Shown: positions 52,406 through 62,900, numbered from the stretch's first letter. The stretch: 64,000 bases of DNA from Lutibacter sp. (GCF_030692605.1 NZ_JAUYUD010000010.1:30798-94797); one strand, 5' to 3'. The notes: a model not told the origin generated them from the letters alone. Translations and numbers: made by a program.

Positions 52406-53161
52406 TTATAACCTTACTGGAATATTATTCCTTTTTAATTCGTTTTTTAAATCTATTATTTCAATCTCTTTAAAGTGAAAAACACTTGCTGCCAAAGCTG
52501 CGTCTGCCTTACCTTCAATAAAAGTATCGGTAAAATGTTGCATAGTTCCTGCGCCACCCGATGCAATAATTGGAATATTTACCAACTCACTTAAATAAGC
52601 CAACGCTTCATTTGCAAAACCATTTTTTGTGCCATCATGATCCATTGATGTAAATAAAATTTCACCAGCACCGCGCTGTTCCACTTCTTTAGCCCAATCG
52701 AATAATTTTATATCCGTAGGCACTTTTCCACCTACTAAATGCACCATCCATTCACCTTCAATTTGTTTGGCATCTATTGCCACAACTATGCACTGACTTC
52801 CAAATTTTCCAGCCAACTCATTTATTAATTGCGGATTTTTTACTGCGGAAGAATTGATAGAAACCTTATCAGCTCCAGAATTCAATAATATCTCAACATC
52901 TTCAACTGATGAAATACCACCACCTACTGTAAAAGGAATATTCACTTTTTCAGCAACGTGCATTACCAATTCCACCAAGGTTTTTCTTCTCTGTTCTGTT
53001 GCAGTAATATCTAAAAAAACCAATTCATCAGCGCCTTCGTTAGCATATATTTCTGCTAATTCCACCGGATCACCAGCATCTCTTAAATCTACAAAATTCA
53101 CACCTTTTACGGTTCTCCCGTTTTTAATATCTAGGCAGGGAATTATTCTTTTTGTTAACAT
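52406..53161 (-). CDS. hisF: Imidazole glycerol phosphate synthase, cyclase subunit
   Basis: 252 residues from ATG at 53161 ([20 protein letters not shown]), the family start; the 19 codons upstream are spacer repeat. TIM barrel with catalytic Asp in CLDI and VAIDAKQI, phosphate sites [16 protein letters not shown] and AASVFH. It takes ammonia from HisH to make IGP and AICAR. The spacer ahead contains reiterated TTGAAAGTT words and a palindromic repeat. Confidence 0.97.
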   Translation of the reverse strand: MLTKRIIPCLDIKNGRTVKGVNFVDLRDAGDPVELAEIYANEGADELVFLDITATEQRRKTLVELVMHVAEKVNIPFTVGGGISSVEDVEILLNSGADKVSINSSAVKNPQLINELAGKFGSQCIVVAIDAKQIEGEWMVHLVGGKVPTDIKLFDWAKEVEQRGAGEILFTSMDHDGTKNGFANEALAYLSELVNIPIIASGGAGTMQHFTDTFIEGKADAALAASVFHFKEIEIIDLKNELKRNNIPVRL

Positions 53162-53163
53162 AT

Positions 53164-53206
53164 TTCTAAGTTGAAAGTTAAAAGTTGAAAAGTTGAAAGT
53201 ATTTTG
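53164..53206. repeat. Reiterated TTGAAAGTT words ahead of hisF
   Basis: Degenerate tandem repeats (AAGTTGAAAGTTAAAAGTTG) directly upstream of the hisF ATG, in frame and open on the minus strand for 19 codons. Confidence 0.55.
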
Positions 53207-53264
53207 TAAAAACATCATACTTCTAATATTGTATATCTAACTTTGAATTTAATTTATTTGTTTC

Positions 53265-53337
53265 GTCATTGCGAATGAAGTGAAGCAATCTCTTTCTATA
53301 AAACAGATTACCACGTCGTTTCACTCCTCGTAATGAC
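53265..53337. repeat. Interspersed palindromic repeat, family A (hisA-hisF spacer)
   Basis: Left arm GTCATTGCGAATGAAGTGAA, right arm CACTCCTCGTAATGAC. CAGATTACCACGTCG lies in the middle. Complete copy of about 73 bp. Confidence 0.8.
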
Positions 53338-53339
53338 AT

Positions 53340-54065
53340 TTAATTATTTAAAATATAATTTTCTAGTTGTTTCATACTTATTTTGTGCTCATAAATAGAC
53401 TTGCCAATAATAGTTCCTTCACAGCCCATTTCGGCTAATTTAGGTATTTCTTCAAAAGTTGAAATCCCACCAGAAGCAATTAATTTCACATGAGGTGTTT
53501 CAGTTAATATCTTTTGATACAATTCAAATGAAGGTCCTTGTAACATACCATCTTTTGAAATATCCGTACAAATAACATACTTCACTCCTTCTTTCATATA
53601 ATATTGAATAAAAGGAATCAATTCTTCATTACTTTCTTCTTGCCACCCGCTAACTGCTACTTTTTCATCCAAGGCATCAGCTCCTAAAATAATTTTATCT
53701 GCTCCAAATTTTTCTATCCAACTTCTAAAGATTGAAGGATTTTTTACAGCAATGCTTCCTCCTGTAATTTGATTAGCTCCACATTCAAAAGCAATTTTTA
53801 AATCATCGTCAGACTTTAATCCTCCTCCAAAATCAATAATTAAATTAGTGTTTGTAGCAATTAATTCTAATACTTTGTGATTTACAATATGACTTGCTTT
53901 TGCTCCATCTAAATCTACCAAATGCAAATACTGCACTCCGTGATCTTCAAACATTTTTGCTACCTCTAACGGATTCTCGTTATAAATAATTTTTGTTGCA
54001 TAATCTCCTTTCGAAAGTCGTACACATTTACCATTTATAATATCAATTGCTGGAATGATTCTCAT
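53340..54065 (-). CDS. hisA: ProFAR isomerase
   Basis: 241 residues; isomerises phosphoribosyl-formimino-AICAR-phosphate. [58 protein letters not shown], and [15 protein letters not shown] with the catalytic aspartates, then LIASGGIS. Full length. Confidence 0.97.
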   Translation of the reverse strand: MRIIPAIDIINGKCVRLSKGDYATKIIYNENPLEVAKMFEDHGVQYLHLVDLDGAKASHIVNHKVLELIATNTNLIIDFGGGLKSDDDLKIAFECGANQITGGSIAVKNPSIFRSWIEKFGADKIILGADALDEKVAVSGWQEESNEELIPFIQYYMKEGVKYVICTDISKDGMLQGPSFELYQKILTETPHVKLIASGGISTFEEIPKLAEMGCEGTIIGKSIYEHKISMKQLENYILNN

Positions 54066-54088
54066 TTGTTATTTTTTAATGTTTACAC

Positions 54089-54162
54089 ATCATTGCGAAT
54101 GAAATGAAGCAATCTGTTCTTTAAAAACAAATTACTTCGTCGCTACCTCTCCTCGCATGACA
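54089..54162. repeat. Family A palindromic repeat (hisH-hisA spacer)
   Basis: CATTGCGAATGAAATGAAGC at the left and CTCCTCGCATGACA at the right; about 74 bp. Confidence 0.78.
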
Positions 54163-54174
54163 TATTATTTTTAA

Positions 54175-54756
54175 TTACAATTCCAAAAAGTTTTGTAATA
54201 TTTGTGCACCTGCTTTACTACTTTTTTCAGGATGAAATTGTACTCCATAAAAATTATCTTTTTGCAATGCTGAAGCATATTTAATTCCGTATTCAGTTGT
54301 TGCAATGGCTTCATCATTTAAAGGAACGTAAAAACTATGCACCAAATACATATATTCTTTATCGTTAATTCCTTTGAATAAATCAGATTTTAAGTTTTCA
54401 ATTTGGTTCCACCCTATTTGAGGAACTTTTTCAGAATTATCAAATTTGATAACGTCACAATCAAAAATACCTAAACCTTGTGTATCGCCTTCTTCACAAG
54501 AATTACACATTAATTGCATTCCCAAACAAATACCTAAAACTGGTTGTTTTAAAGTTGGTATAACTTTATCTAATCCCGAAGCTTTCAACATTTCCATAGC
54601 ACTACTTGCTTCACCCACACCTGGAAAAATTACTTTATCTGCATTTCTAATTGCTACTTCATCGTGAGATAAAACAGCTTCATATCCCAAACGCTGAATC
54701 GCAAATTTGATTGATTGTATATTTCCTGCTCCATAATTTATAATAACTATTTTCAT
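54175..54756 (-). CDS. hisH: Imidazole glycerol phosphate synthase, glutaminase subunit
   Basis: 193 residues; class I glutamine amidotransferase feeding ammonia to HisF. IIINYGAGNIQSIKFAIQRLG, oxyanion region VIFPGVGEASSAM, nucleophile in LGICLGMQLM, and GVQFHPEKSSKAG with catalytic His and Glu. Full length. Confidence 0.97.
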   Translation of the reverse strand: MKIVIINYGAGNIQSIKFAIQRLGYEAVLSHDEVAIRNADKVIFPGVGEASSAMEMLKASGLDKVIPTLKQPVLGICLGMQLMCNSCEEGDTQGLGIFDCDVIKFDNSEKVPQIGWNQIENLKSDLFKGINDKEYMYLVHSFYVPLNDEAIATTEYGIKYASALQKDNFYGVQFHPEKSSKAGAQILQNFLEL

Positions 54757-54757
54757 T

Positions 54758-54871
54758 GTTTAGTATTGAGTATTGAGATGTTAGTAATGAGTATTTAGAT
54801 ACGAGTATTGAGTAAAATCTAACTTCAAATATCTTATTTTCTAATATCTCAATACTAACATCTAAAATCTA
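54758..54871. repeat. Degenerate ATTGAGTATTGAG-type spacer
   Basis: The hisB-hisH spacer is made of reiterated GAGTATTGAG-like words, and a partly inverse segment (TATCTCAATACTAACATC) lies near its other end. No gene. Confidence 0.5.
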
Positions 54872-54872
54872 T

Positions 54873-56009
54873 TTAAAGCATTCCTTTGGTACTTGGTAAA
54901 ATCATTTTTTCTGAATCTCTTTTAACAGCAGCTTTAATTGCCTTTGCAAAAGCTTTAAATATTGCTTCAATTTTATGATGTTCATTAGTTCCTTCAGCTT
55001 TTATATTTAAATTACATTTAGCACCATCTGTAAAAGATTTAAAAAGATGATAAAACATTTCTGTTGGCATTTTACCAATCATTTCGCGTTTAAAATCAGC
55101 TTCCCAAACCAACCAATTTCTTCCTCCAAAATCAATAGTTACTTGCGCTAAACAATCGTCCATAGGTAAACAAAAACCATAACGCTCAATTCCTAATTTA
55201 TTTCCTAAGGCTTTGGCAAAAACTTCACCTAAAGCAATCATCGTATCTTCAATGGTATGATGCTCATCAACTTCTAAATCCCCTTTTACTTGAATGGTTA
55301 AATCCATTTGACCATGACGCGCAATTTGATCGAGCATATGATCGAAAAAAGCAATTCCTGTTGAAATATCACTTTTACCAGTTCCATCTAAATTTAATTT
55401 GATATAAATTTTAGTTTCGTTGGTATTTCTAGTGAGTTCAGCAGTTCTGTTATCTAATTTTAAAAACTCATATATTTTTTGCCAATCATTGGTTTCCAAA
55501 GCAATATAATTGTTTAATTCATCTCTTTTCACTGTTATTTCTCCGGTTCCAAGATTGGTGTTGTCATTGATAAAAATTCCTTTTGCGCCTAAATTTTTAG
55601 CCAATTGAATATCTGTTAATCTATCACCAATCACAAAGGAATTCTCCAAATCGTATGCTTCTGAAAAATAGGCTGTTAACAAGCCTATATTAGGTTTTCT
55701 GGTTGGGGAATTTTCCGAAGCAAAAGTTTTATCAATAAATACTTTATCAAACTTTACACCCTCATTTTCAAAACATTGGATTACGAAATTTTGAACTGGC
55801 CAAAAACTCTCTTCAGGTAAACTAGCTGTTCCTAACCCATCTTGATTAGTAACCATCACCAATTCAAAATCGAGTTCTTTGGCTATTTTACCTAAATATG
55901 TAAATGCTTTTGGATAAAATATTATTTTTTCAAATGCATCAACTTGTTCATCGGCTGGTTCTTTTATCATAGTACCGTCACGATCAATAAATAAAACTTT
56001 CTTTTTCAT
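54873..56009 (-). CDS. hisB: Bifunctional histidinol-phosphatase/imidazoleglycerol-phosphate dehydratase
   Basis: 378 residues. The N-terminal HAD phosphatase has [21 protein letters not shown] and [20 protein letters not shown]. The C-terminal dehydratase (about 185-378) has [32 protein letters not shown] and [18 protein letters not shown], the manganese-binding histidines. The start overlaps the hisC stop by 4 bp. Confidence 0.97.
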   Translation of the reverse strand: MKKKVLFIDRDGTMIKEPADEQVDAFEKIIFYPKAFTYLGKIAKELDFELVMVTNQDGLGTASLPEESFWPVQNFVIQCFENEGVKFDKVFIDKTFASENSPTRKPNIGLLTAYFSEAYDLENSFVIGDRLTDIQLAKNLGAKGIFINDNTNLGTGEITVKRDELNNYIALETNDWQKIYEFLKLDNRTAELTRNTNETKIYIKLNLDGTGKSDISTGIAFFDHMLDQIARHGQMDLTIQVKGDLEVDEHHTIEDTMIALGEVFAKALGNKLGIERYGFCLPMDDCLAQVTIDFGGRNWLVWEADFKREMIGKMPTEMFYHLFKSFTDGAKCNLNIKAEGTNEHHKIEAIFKAFAKAIKAAVKRDSEKMILPSTKGML

Positions 56010-57058
56010 TCTATATCTTTTAATGCCTTTATTAATTTTATATTCTCACTTTTTGTTCCCACTGTTAAACGCAACGTATTTTCACATAGAGGTTGGTTTG
56101 TTCTATTTCGAATCACAATTCCATTTTGAATTAATTGATCATATCTTTTTGTAGCATCATCAACTTTTACCAAAATAAAATTTGCATCTGTCAGATAAAT
56201 TTCTTCAATAAATGAAACCGATTTTAATTTTACGAATAATTTTTCTCGTTGTTCTAAAATTTTATCAATTTCATTTTGAACTTTATTTTTAGTCATCAAT
56301 CGCTTTAATGCTTTTTGCTGCGTCAGCTCATTTACATTGTATGGTGGCTTGATTTTGTTTAATACGGTAATAATTGCTGAAGAAGCATAACAGATTCCCA
56401 ATCGTATTCCTGCCATTCCATAGGCTTTAGACAAAGTTTGAGTCACCACTAAATTCGGAAATTCATTCAATCTTTCTAACCAACTTTTTTCTGAAGAAAA
56501 ATCGATATACGCTTCATCAATTACTACCAAACCGTTAAAAGATTTTAACAGTTTTTCAATACTTTCGTTTGAGAATGAATTTCCTGTAGGGTTGTTTGGC
56601 GAGCACAAAAACAATAGTTTCGAATTAGCATCAGCAGTTTTTAAAATTTTATTCACATTAGGTTGAAAACCAGTAGTTAATAACACTTCCTTATCTTCTA
56701 TATTATTTATATTCGCTAACACATGATACATTCCATACGTTGGTGGTAACGTAATAATATTATCTTGTTTTGGTTCGCAAAATGCTTTAAATAGTAGATC
56801 CAACACTTCGTCACTTCCATTTCCCAATAAAATTTGAGTTACATGAATTTCCTTTAATTTTGACAAGGCTTCTTTTACAGTTGTTTGTTGCGGATCTGGA
56901 TAACGATTTACGCCATTTTCGAACGGATTTTCATTCGCATCTAAAAACACCATATCAACACTTAACTCCACAAATTCATCTCTTGCTGATGAATACGGTT
57001 TTAGTGCCTTTATATTTTCGCGAACCAAACTGTCTATATTAAATTTATTTATTTTCAT
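56006..57058 (-). CDS. hisC: Histidinol-phosphate aminotransferase
   Basis: 350 residues; PLP aminotransferase. [56 protein letters not shown], and the PLP lysine in [15 protein letters not shown]-terminal [19 protein letters not shown]. Separated from hisD by 190 bp of repeats. Confidence 0.97.
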   Translation of the reverse strand: MKINKFNIDSLVRENIKALKPYSSARDEFVELSVDMVFLDANENPFENGVNRYPDPQQTTVKEALSKLKEIHVTQILLGNGSDEVLDLLFKAFCEPKQDNIITLPPTYGMYHVLANINNIEDKEVLLTTGFQPNVNKILKTADANSKLLFLCSPNNPTGNSFSNESIEKLLKSFNGLVVIDEAYIDFSSEKSWLERLNEFPNLVVTQTLSKAYGMAGIRLGICYASSAIITVLNKIKPPYNVNELTQQKALKRLMTKNKVQNEIDKILEQREKLFVKLKSVSFIEEIYLTDANFILVKVDDATKRYDQLIQNGIVIRNRTNQPLCENTLRLTVGTKSENIKLIKALKDIE

Positions 57059-57062
57059 TTTG

Positions 57063-57242
57063 CGTCACCCTGAACTGGTTTTAGGGTCTCATTTATTAAT
57101 ATTCTAAATTTTTTCATTTACTAAATCAATCTCAATCTCTGAAACAGATTACCACGTCGTTTGCACTCCTCGTAATAACAAAATAAAAGTCATTGCGAAT
57201 GAAATGAAGCAATCTGCTAATTAAAAACAGATTACTTCGTAA
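57063..57242. repeat. Cluster of palindromic repeat fragments in the hisD-hisC spacer
   Basis: Three pieces in a row. A half-copy of the 51643 element (GTCACCCTGAACTGG, 57063-57092). A right-half family A fragment (about 57128-57180, CAGATTACCACGTCG and CTCCTCGTAATAAC). A family A copy from 57189 (GTCATTGCGAATGAAATGAA) whose right arm is truncated (CAGATTACTTCGTAATT). This suggests repeated insertion and partial deletion. Confidence 0.72.
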
Positions 57243-57248
57243 TTATAC

Positions 57249-58547
57249 TCATTGTGATGATATTTTTTTCAAACTATTTAGCCTTAATGTCACCGCATTT
57301 TTATGAGCATCTAAACCCTCTGCTTCAGCCATCACCTCAATAGTTTTTCCAATATTTTGAATTCCTTTTTCTGAAATTTTCTGAAATGAAATAGCTTTTA
57401 AAAACGAATCCAAATTTACCCCTGAATATGCTTTTGTAAAACCATTTGTTGGTAATGTATGATTTGTACCGGAAGCATAATCTCCTGCACTTTCAGGCGT
57501 GTAATTCCCAATAAACACCGAACCTGCGTTTTCTATATTATCAACATAATAATCGTTATCATTTGTACAAACAATAAAATGTTCAGGGCCGTATTCATTA
57601 ATTAATTCCAATGCTATTTCTTTAGTTTCAACATAAATCAATTTTGAATTACTAATCGCTTTTTCCGCTATTTTCTTTCTTGATAAACCCTGAATTTGCT
57701 TCTCAATTTCCTTTTCTACTTCTTCTAATTTAGCCAGTGAGGTTGAAACTAAAATCACCTGACTATCAATACCATGTTCAGCCTGACTTAATAAATCGGA
57801 CGCTACAAAACTGGCATTGGCACTTGTATCAGCAACAACTAATAATTCACTTGGACCAGCTGGCATATCTATAGCAACTCCATATTTTGTTGCCAATTGT
57901 TTAGCCACCGTAACATACTGATTACCAGGTCCTAAAATTTTATAAACCTGCGGAATGGTTTCAGTTCCAAATGTCAATCCTGCAATTGCTTGAATTCCAC
58001 CAACTTTCACAATTTTAGTTACACCGCATTGTTGTGCTGCATAAATTATTGCAGGATGCACTTTCCCTTTTTTATTTGGAGGAGTAGATAGCACTATTTC
58101 CTTACAGCCAGCAATTTTTGCAGGAATTGCCAACATTAAGACTGAAGAAAATAAGGGTGCGGTACCTCCAGGGATATATAAACCAACCTTTTGAATAGGT
58201 CTTTTTTCTTGCCAACATTCCACACCTTCCGTAGTTTCTACTACAATTTTAGTTGTTTTTTGAGCTGAATGAAAGATTGAAATATTTGCTATTGCTACTT
58301 TAACAGCTTCTTTTAAATCATTAGAAATCAATAATTCAGCCTCTTTAATTTCTTCATCCGAAACAAAAAAATCATTCAGCTCAACACCGTCAAAAATAGA
58401 GGTATAACGTTTTACACCATCGTCTCCGTTTCTTTTAATATCACCAAAAATAGCGGTTACTGTTTCCTCAATAGATTCAATTGTTTGTGTTGGTCTTTTT
58501 AACAATTCAGTCCAATCATTTTTTAGTGGATTTATTACTTTTTTCAT
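57249..58547 (-). CDS. hisD: Histidinol dehydrogenase
   Basis: 432 residues from ATG at 58547 (MKKVINPLKNDWTELLKRP), the family-like start; 11 codons further upstream are probably spacer. Two-step NAD-dependent oxidation of histidinol to histidine with zinc. VGLYIPGGTAPLFSSVLMLAIPA, GPGNQYVTVAKQ, DMPAGPSELLVVAD, LSQAEHGIDSQ and NEYGPEHFIV with catalytic Glu-His. Full length. Confidence 0.97.
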   Translation of the reverse strand: MKKVINPLKNDWTELLKRPTQTIESIEETVTAIFGDIKRNGDDGVKRYTSIFDGVELNDFFVSDEEIKEAELLISNDLKEAVKVAIANISIFHSAQKTTKIVVETTEGVECWQEKRPIQKVGLYIPGGTAPLFSSVLMLAIPAKIAGCKEIVLSTPPNKKGKVHPAIIYAAQQCGVTKIVKVGGIQAIAGLTFGTETIPQVYKILGPGNQYVTVAKQLATKYGVAIDMPAGPSELLVVADTSANASFVASDLLSQAEHGIDSQVILVSTSLAKLEEVEKEIEKQIQGLSRKKIAEKAISNSKLIYVETKEIALELINEYGPEHFIVCTNDNDYYVDNIENAGSVFIGNYTPESAGDYASGTNHTLPTNGFTKAYSGVNLDSFLKAISFQKISEKGIQNIGKTIEVMAEAEGLDAHKNAVTLRLNSLKKISSQ

Positions 58548-58596
58548 TTTATTATTTTTTACTTTCAACTTATAACTCAAAACTTACAACTTCATT

Positions 58597-59454
58597 TTAT
58601 ATTACCATTTTTTCAATTGGAATCACCAATAATCCTTCCGCACCATTGGCTTTTAACTCATCAATTACTTCCCAAAAAGAATCTTTTTCAATTACTGTAT
58701 GTATAGAGCTCCATCCTGCTTCAGCTAAAGGTAAAACGGTTGGACTTCTCATTCCTGGTAATAGCTTTATAATGCTTTCAATTTTATCATTTGGTGCATT
58801 CATTAAAATATACTTCGATTTACGAGCCTTTAAAACTGACTGAATTCTAAATTGAATTTTATCTAACAATAGCTGATTTTCTAATGAAATTTTAGGTGAA
58901 ACAGCTAAAACGGCTTCACTTTTAAGCATCACTTCAACTTCTTTCAAATTATTTTTAAATAAAGTACTTCCACTTGAAACAATATCACAAATGGCATCTG
59001 CTAAACCAATACTTGGAGCAATTTCAACAGATCCGCTAATGACGTGAATATCAGGAGTTATATTGTATTTATTAAAGTATTCCTTTACTGTGTTTGGATA
59101 TGAAGTAGCAATACGCATACCCTCCAAATCTTTAATGCTTTTATACTTTTTTCCTTTTGGAATTGCAATTGAAACCCTACATTTTGAAAATCCTAATCGT
59201 TCTACAATTCGAATCCCATTTCCTTTTTCAACAAGTACGTTTTCACCAATAATGGCAATATCAACCACTCCATCTTTAAGATATTGAGGTATATCTCCAT
59301 TTCTAAGGTATAATACTTCTAACGGAAAATTACTAGCTGAAGCTTTTAATTGGTCTTTTCCATTATCAATAGAAATTCCACAATCTTTTAAAAGTTGAAG
59401 AGAATCTTCGTTTAAACGTCCTGCTTTTTGGACTGCAATTTTAATTTTACTCAT
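58597..59454 (-). CDS. hisG: ATP phosphoribosyltransferase, long form
   Basis: 285 residues; first and feedback-controlled step of histidine synthesis. KIKIAVQKAGRLNEDSLQLLKDCG, VDIAIIGENVLVE, MRIATSYPNTVKEYF, and the PRPP loop ADAICDIVSSGSTLFKNNL. The last 75 residues form the C-terminal ACT-like regulatory domain (LPGMRSPTVLPLAEAGWSSIHTVIEKD), so no HisZ is needed. First structural gene, 40 bp after the leader terminator. Confidence 0.97.
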   Translation of the reverse strand: MSKIKIAVQKAGRLNEDSLQLLKDCGISIDNGKDQLKASASNFPLEVLYLRNGDIPQYLKDGVVDIAIIGENVLVEKGNGIRIVERLGFSKCRVSIAIPKGKKYKSIKDLEGMRIATSYPNTVKEYFNKYNITPDIHVISGSVEIAPSIGLADAICDIVSSGSTLFKNNLKEVEVMLKSEAVLAVSPKISLENQLLLDKIQFRIQSVLKARKSKYILMNAPNDKIESIIKLLPGMRSPTVLPLAEAGWSSIHTVIEKDSFWEVIDELKANGAEGLLVIPIEKMVI

Positions 59455-59493
59455 TTTATTTTTTTATTGAGTTTGAGTAAATCGAAAAGAGCA

Positions 59494-59530
59494 TAAAAAA
59501 ACCCGTTTGATTTGCTCAAACGGGTTTTTA
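59494..59530 (-). terminator. his operon attenuator terminator
   Basis: 11-bp stem AACCCGTTTGA/TCAAACGGGTT (extended by A-T pairs) with a 5-base loop and a run of seven T on the minus strand. It lies between the leader peptide and hisG. The 5' arm (59515-59522, CGTTTGAG) can alternatively pair with CTCAGGCG in the leader at 59566-59573. Confidence 0.9.
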
Positions 59531-59559
59531 AATATATTTTGAATTTATTCAATACATTT

Positions 59560-59616
59560 TCAGCTCGCCTGAGTGCCAGAATGAAAATGATGATGATGTA
59601 ATTGAATAAATGTCAT
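59560..59616 (-). CDS. hisL: His operon leader peptide
   Basis: 18-codon frame MTFIQLHHHHFHSGTQAS with five histidines in six codons, ending in TGA. It follows a TAnnTTTG promoter and precedes an intrinsic terminator and hisG. These are the parts of classical transcription attenuation: ribosomes stalling at His codons when charged tRNA-His is scarce would block the terminator. An 11-nt complement, ATTTATTCAAT (59601-59611) with ATTGAATAAAT (59543-59553), and CATTTTCA/TGAAAATG around the codons give the alternative stems. Too short for routine gene calling. Confidence 0.88.
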   Translation of the reverse strand: MTFIQLHHHHFHSGTQAS

Positions 59617-59634
59617 TTTACTTGTTTTAAAGCG

Positions 59635-59663
59635 CAAATATATAAAAATGTTTGACATACAAA
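59635..59663 (-). promoter_or_regulatory. his operon promoter
   Basis: -7 TATATTTG (59635-59642) and -33 TTTG (59660-59663) on the minus strand with a 17-bp spacer. Transcription would start about 10 bases before the leader ATG. Confidence 0.65.
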
Positions 59664-59737
59664 TACATGTTTTGCATAAAAATTACAAACTTTACCATTT
59701 TGTTAAATACATAACAATTATACTGTTTATCAAACTC

Positions 59738-59810
59738 GTCATTGCAAACATAGTGAAGCAATCTGTTACTGAAAATTGAAAATAATTAGTCACTAACCCA
59801 TTGTAATAAC
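59738..59810. repeat. Decayed family A repeat upstream of the his promoter
   Basis: GTCATTGCAAACATAGTGAA at the left and CCATTGTAATAAC at the right; arms are recognisable but diverged. Confidence 0.6.
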
Positions 59811-59904
59811 TTTCAGATAAATAAAATAGCTGAATTGTTTAAAACTCTTTTAATAACTGATAGAATATTAAGTACGGTTACTAATTCAATTCTATTTATT
59901 TAGT

Positions 59905-59912
59905 TAAATTTG
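59905..59912 (+). promoter_or_regulatory. -7 box of purL
   Basis: TAAATTTG fits TAnnTTTG, 32 bases before the ATG at 59945. Confidence 0.5.
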
Positions 59913-59944
59913 CATTTTTCTAATAGTACACTAAAAATCATAAT

Positions 59945-62900
59945 ATGATTCATTTCTTTGGGAACCAAAATAGCAAAATTTATGCTGTGCAAACGTCAAA
60001 AGAACTTCCACAAACAGACACTAAAAAATTAAACTGGCTTTTTGGAAATCAACCTAAAATTGACCGAGTAACTATCGATGATTTTTTTATTGGTCCAAGA
60101 GCTGCAATGATTACACCTTGGAGTACCAATGCCGTTGAAATTACACAAAATATGGCTATTGAAGGCATTGTTAGAATTGAAGAATTCAATACTTCTACTA
60201 AAGATGCACAATTTGATCCTATGCTTTTTCAAAAATATCAAGAATTAAATCAAGATATATTTAACATTCATATAAGCCCAGCTCCTATTCTAGAAATTGA
60301 AGACATTGTTGCTTATAACAAACAAGAAGGTTTGTCCTTAAATGACGAGGAAGTAAATTACCTGAATAATTTAAGTAAAAAAATTGGCCGTAATCTAACA
60401 GATTCTGAAGTGTTTGGGTTTTCTCAAGTCAATTCTGAACATTGTCGTCATAAAATTTTCAACGGAACATTTGTAATTGATGGTGAAGAAATGCCTTCTT
60501 CATTGTTTAAATTAATTCGTAAAACTTCAGAAACACATCCAAATGGAATTGTTTCAGCATATAAAGACAATGTCGCTTTTGTTGAAGGTCCAATTATTGA
60601 GCAGTTTGCACCTAAAACGGCTGATAAACCAGATTTCTACGAAAAGAAAGATTTTAAATCAGTGATATCAATAAAAGCTGAAACACATAATTTTCCAACA
60701 ACTGTTGAACCTTTTAACGGTGCTGCAACAGGTGCTGGAGGTGAAATTAGAGACAGATTGGCTGGCGGAAAAGGATCATTGCCATTGGCAGGAACCGCTG
60801 TATATATGACTTCATATTCTCGTTTGAATGAAGACAGCTCCTTCGGCTCAGCTCAGGACAAGCTTTGGGAAAATGGAATGGATGAACGTAAATGGTTGTA
60901 CCAAACACCTATGGACATCTTAATAAAAGCGTCGAATGGTACTTCGGACTTTGGAAACAAATTTGGTCAACCGCTTATAGTTGGTTCTGTTTTAACTTTT
61001 GAATATGATGAAAGCTTAGACACTTCGACTTCGCTAAGTGCAGGCTCTAGAAAGTTAGGTTACGATAAAGTCATTATGCAAGCAGGTGGAATTGGTTATG
61101 GAAAAGCCGAACAAGCGCTAAAGGACAAACCAAAAGAAGGTGATAAAATCGTTATTTTAGGTGGTGATAATTATCGGATTGGAATGGGTGGTGCTGCAGT
61201 TTCTTCAGCTGATACGGGTGAGTTTGCAAGTGGTATTGAATTAAATGCGGTGCAACGTTCCAATCCTGAAATGCAAAAAAGAGCTGCCAATGCTATTCGT
61301 GGTATGGTTGAAAGTGACGTAAACACCATTGTTTCTATTCACGATCACGGTGCGGGTGGACATTTAAACTGTTTGTCTGAACTGGTTGAAGAAACGGGTG
61401 GATTAATTGACTTAGATAAATTACCAATTGGCGATCCAACGCTTTCTGCAAAAGAAATTATTGGAAACGAATCTCAAGAGCGTATGGGATTGGTTATTGG
61501 AAAAGAAGATGCCGAATATTTGCATAGAATTGCAGATCGTGAACGTTCTCCTTATTATGAAGTTGGTGAAGTAACAAATAACAATCGTTTTACATTTGAA
61601 TCTGAATCAACTGGTGAAAAACCGATGGATTTAGATCTAATAGATATGTTTGGAAGCTCTCCAAAAACTATTATGAATGATAAAACTATTGTAAGAAATT
61701 ATCACGATTTGTCGTACAACCAAAATGAAATACACAGCTACATTAAACAAGTATTACAATTAGAAGCTGTTGCCTGTAAAGATTGGTTAACAAATAAGGT
61801 AGACCGCTGTGTTGGTGGTAAAGTTGCCAAACAACAATGTGCTGGCCCGTTACAATTACCATTGAATAATGTTGGAGTTATGGCATTGGATTACAATGGA
61901 AAAGAAGGGATTGCAACTTCTATTGGTCACGCTCCTATAAGTGCACTTATTGATCCTGAAGCTGGAAGTAAAAATGCAATTGCTGAAGCTTTAACTAACA
62001 TTATTTGGGCACCATTACAAGATAATTTAAAATCGGTTTCACTATCTGCCAATTGGATGTGGCCTTGTAAAAATGAAGGCGAAGATGCACGTTTATACAA
62101 AGCCGTAAAAGCTGTTTCAGAATTTTCTATTGAATTAGGAATCAATGTTCCAACCGGAAAAGATTCTTTATCTATGAAGCAAAAATATCCTAATGATGAA
62201 GTTTTATCTCCAGGAACAGTCGTTATTTCAGCTGCTGGGCATTGTTGTGATATTACGAAGGTTGTAGAACCTGTACTTCAAAAAAGTGGTTTAAATAAAA
62301 TCTATTATATCAATTTATCTAATGATGCTTATAAATTAGGTGGTTCATCATTTGCACAAACTCAAAATAAAATTGGTAAAGAAACACCAACCATAAAAGA
62401 TACAGCCAAATTTAAAAATGCATTTAATACCATTCAAAATTTAATAAAAGAAAGTCGGATTTCTGCAGGACATGATATTTCAGCCGGTGGAATGCTAACT
62501 ACTTTACTGGAATTATGTTTTTCTCAAGAGAAGTTGGGTGTAAACATTGATATTTCTACTTTAGAAGAAGCCGATACTGTAAAAGTATTATTTGCTGAAA
62601 ATAGCGGAATTATTTTCCAAAGTAGCGATGCTGATGTTCCTTCTTTTTTAGGTTTAAATAATGTAGATTTCTTCGAATTAGGAAATGCTGTTAGAAGTGA
62701 AACTGTAAAAATAACCAACAATGGTAAAGTTTTAGAATTTAACATTCCTGAACTTCGTGATGTTTGGTATAAAACTTCTTATTTATTAGATCAAAAACAA
62801 TGTGCAGATAATAAAGCAAAAGATAGATTTGAAAATTATAAAAATCAACCTTTAAAATTCAATTTTCCTAGTCATTTTGCTGGTAAACTTGAAAACGTCA

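Noticed and set aside
53162..53218. Extended N-terminus of HisF (19 extra codons)
   Set aside because: The extension is made of the reiterated TTGAAAGTT spacer words; the family start is the ATG at 53161.
53265..59810. CRISPR array from the repeated GTCATTGCGAA words
   Set aside because: Copies are hundreds of bases to kilobases apart, imperfect and palindromic, with no regular spacers or cas genes.
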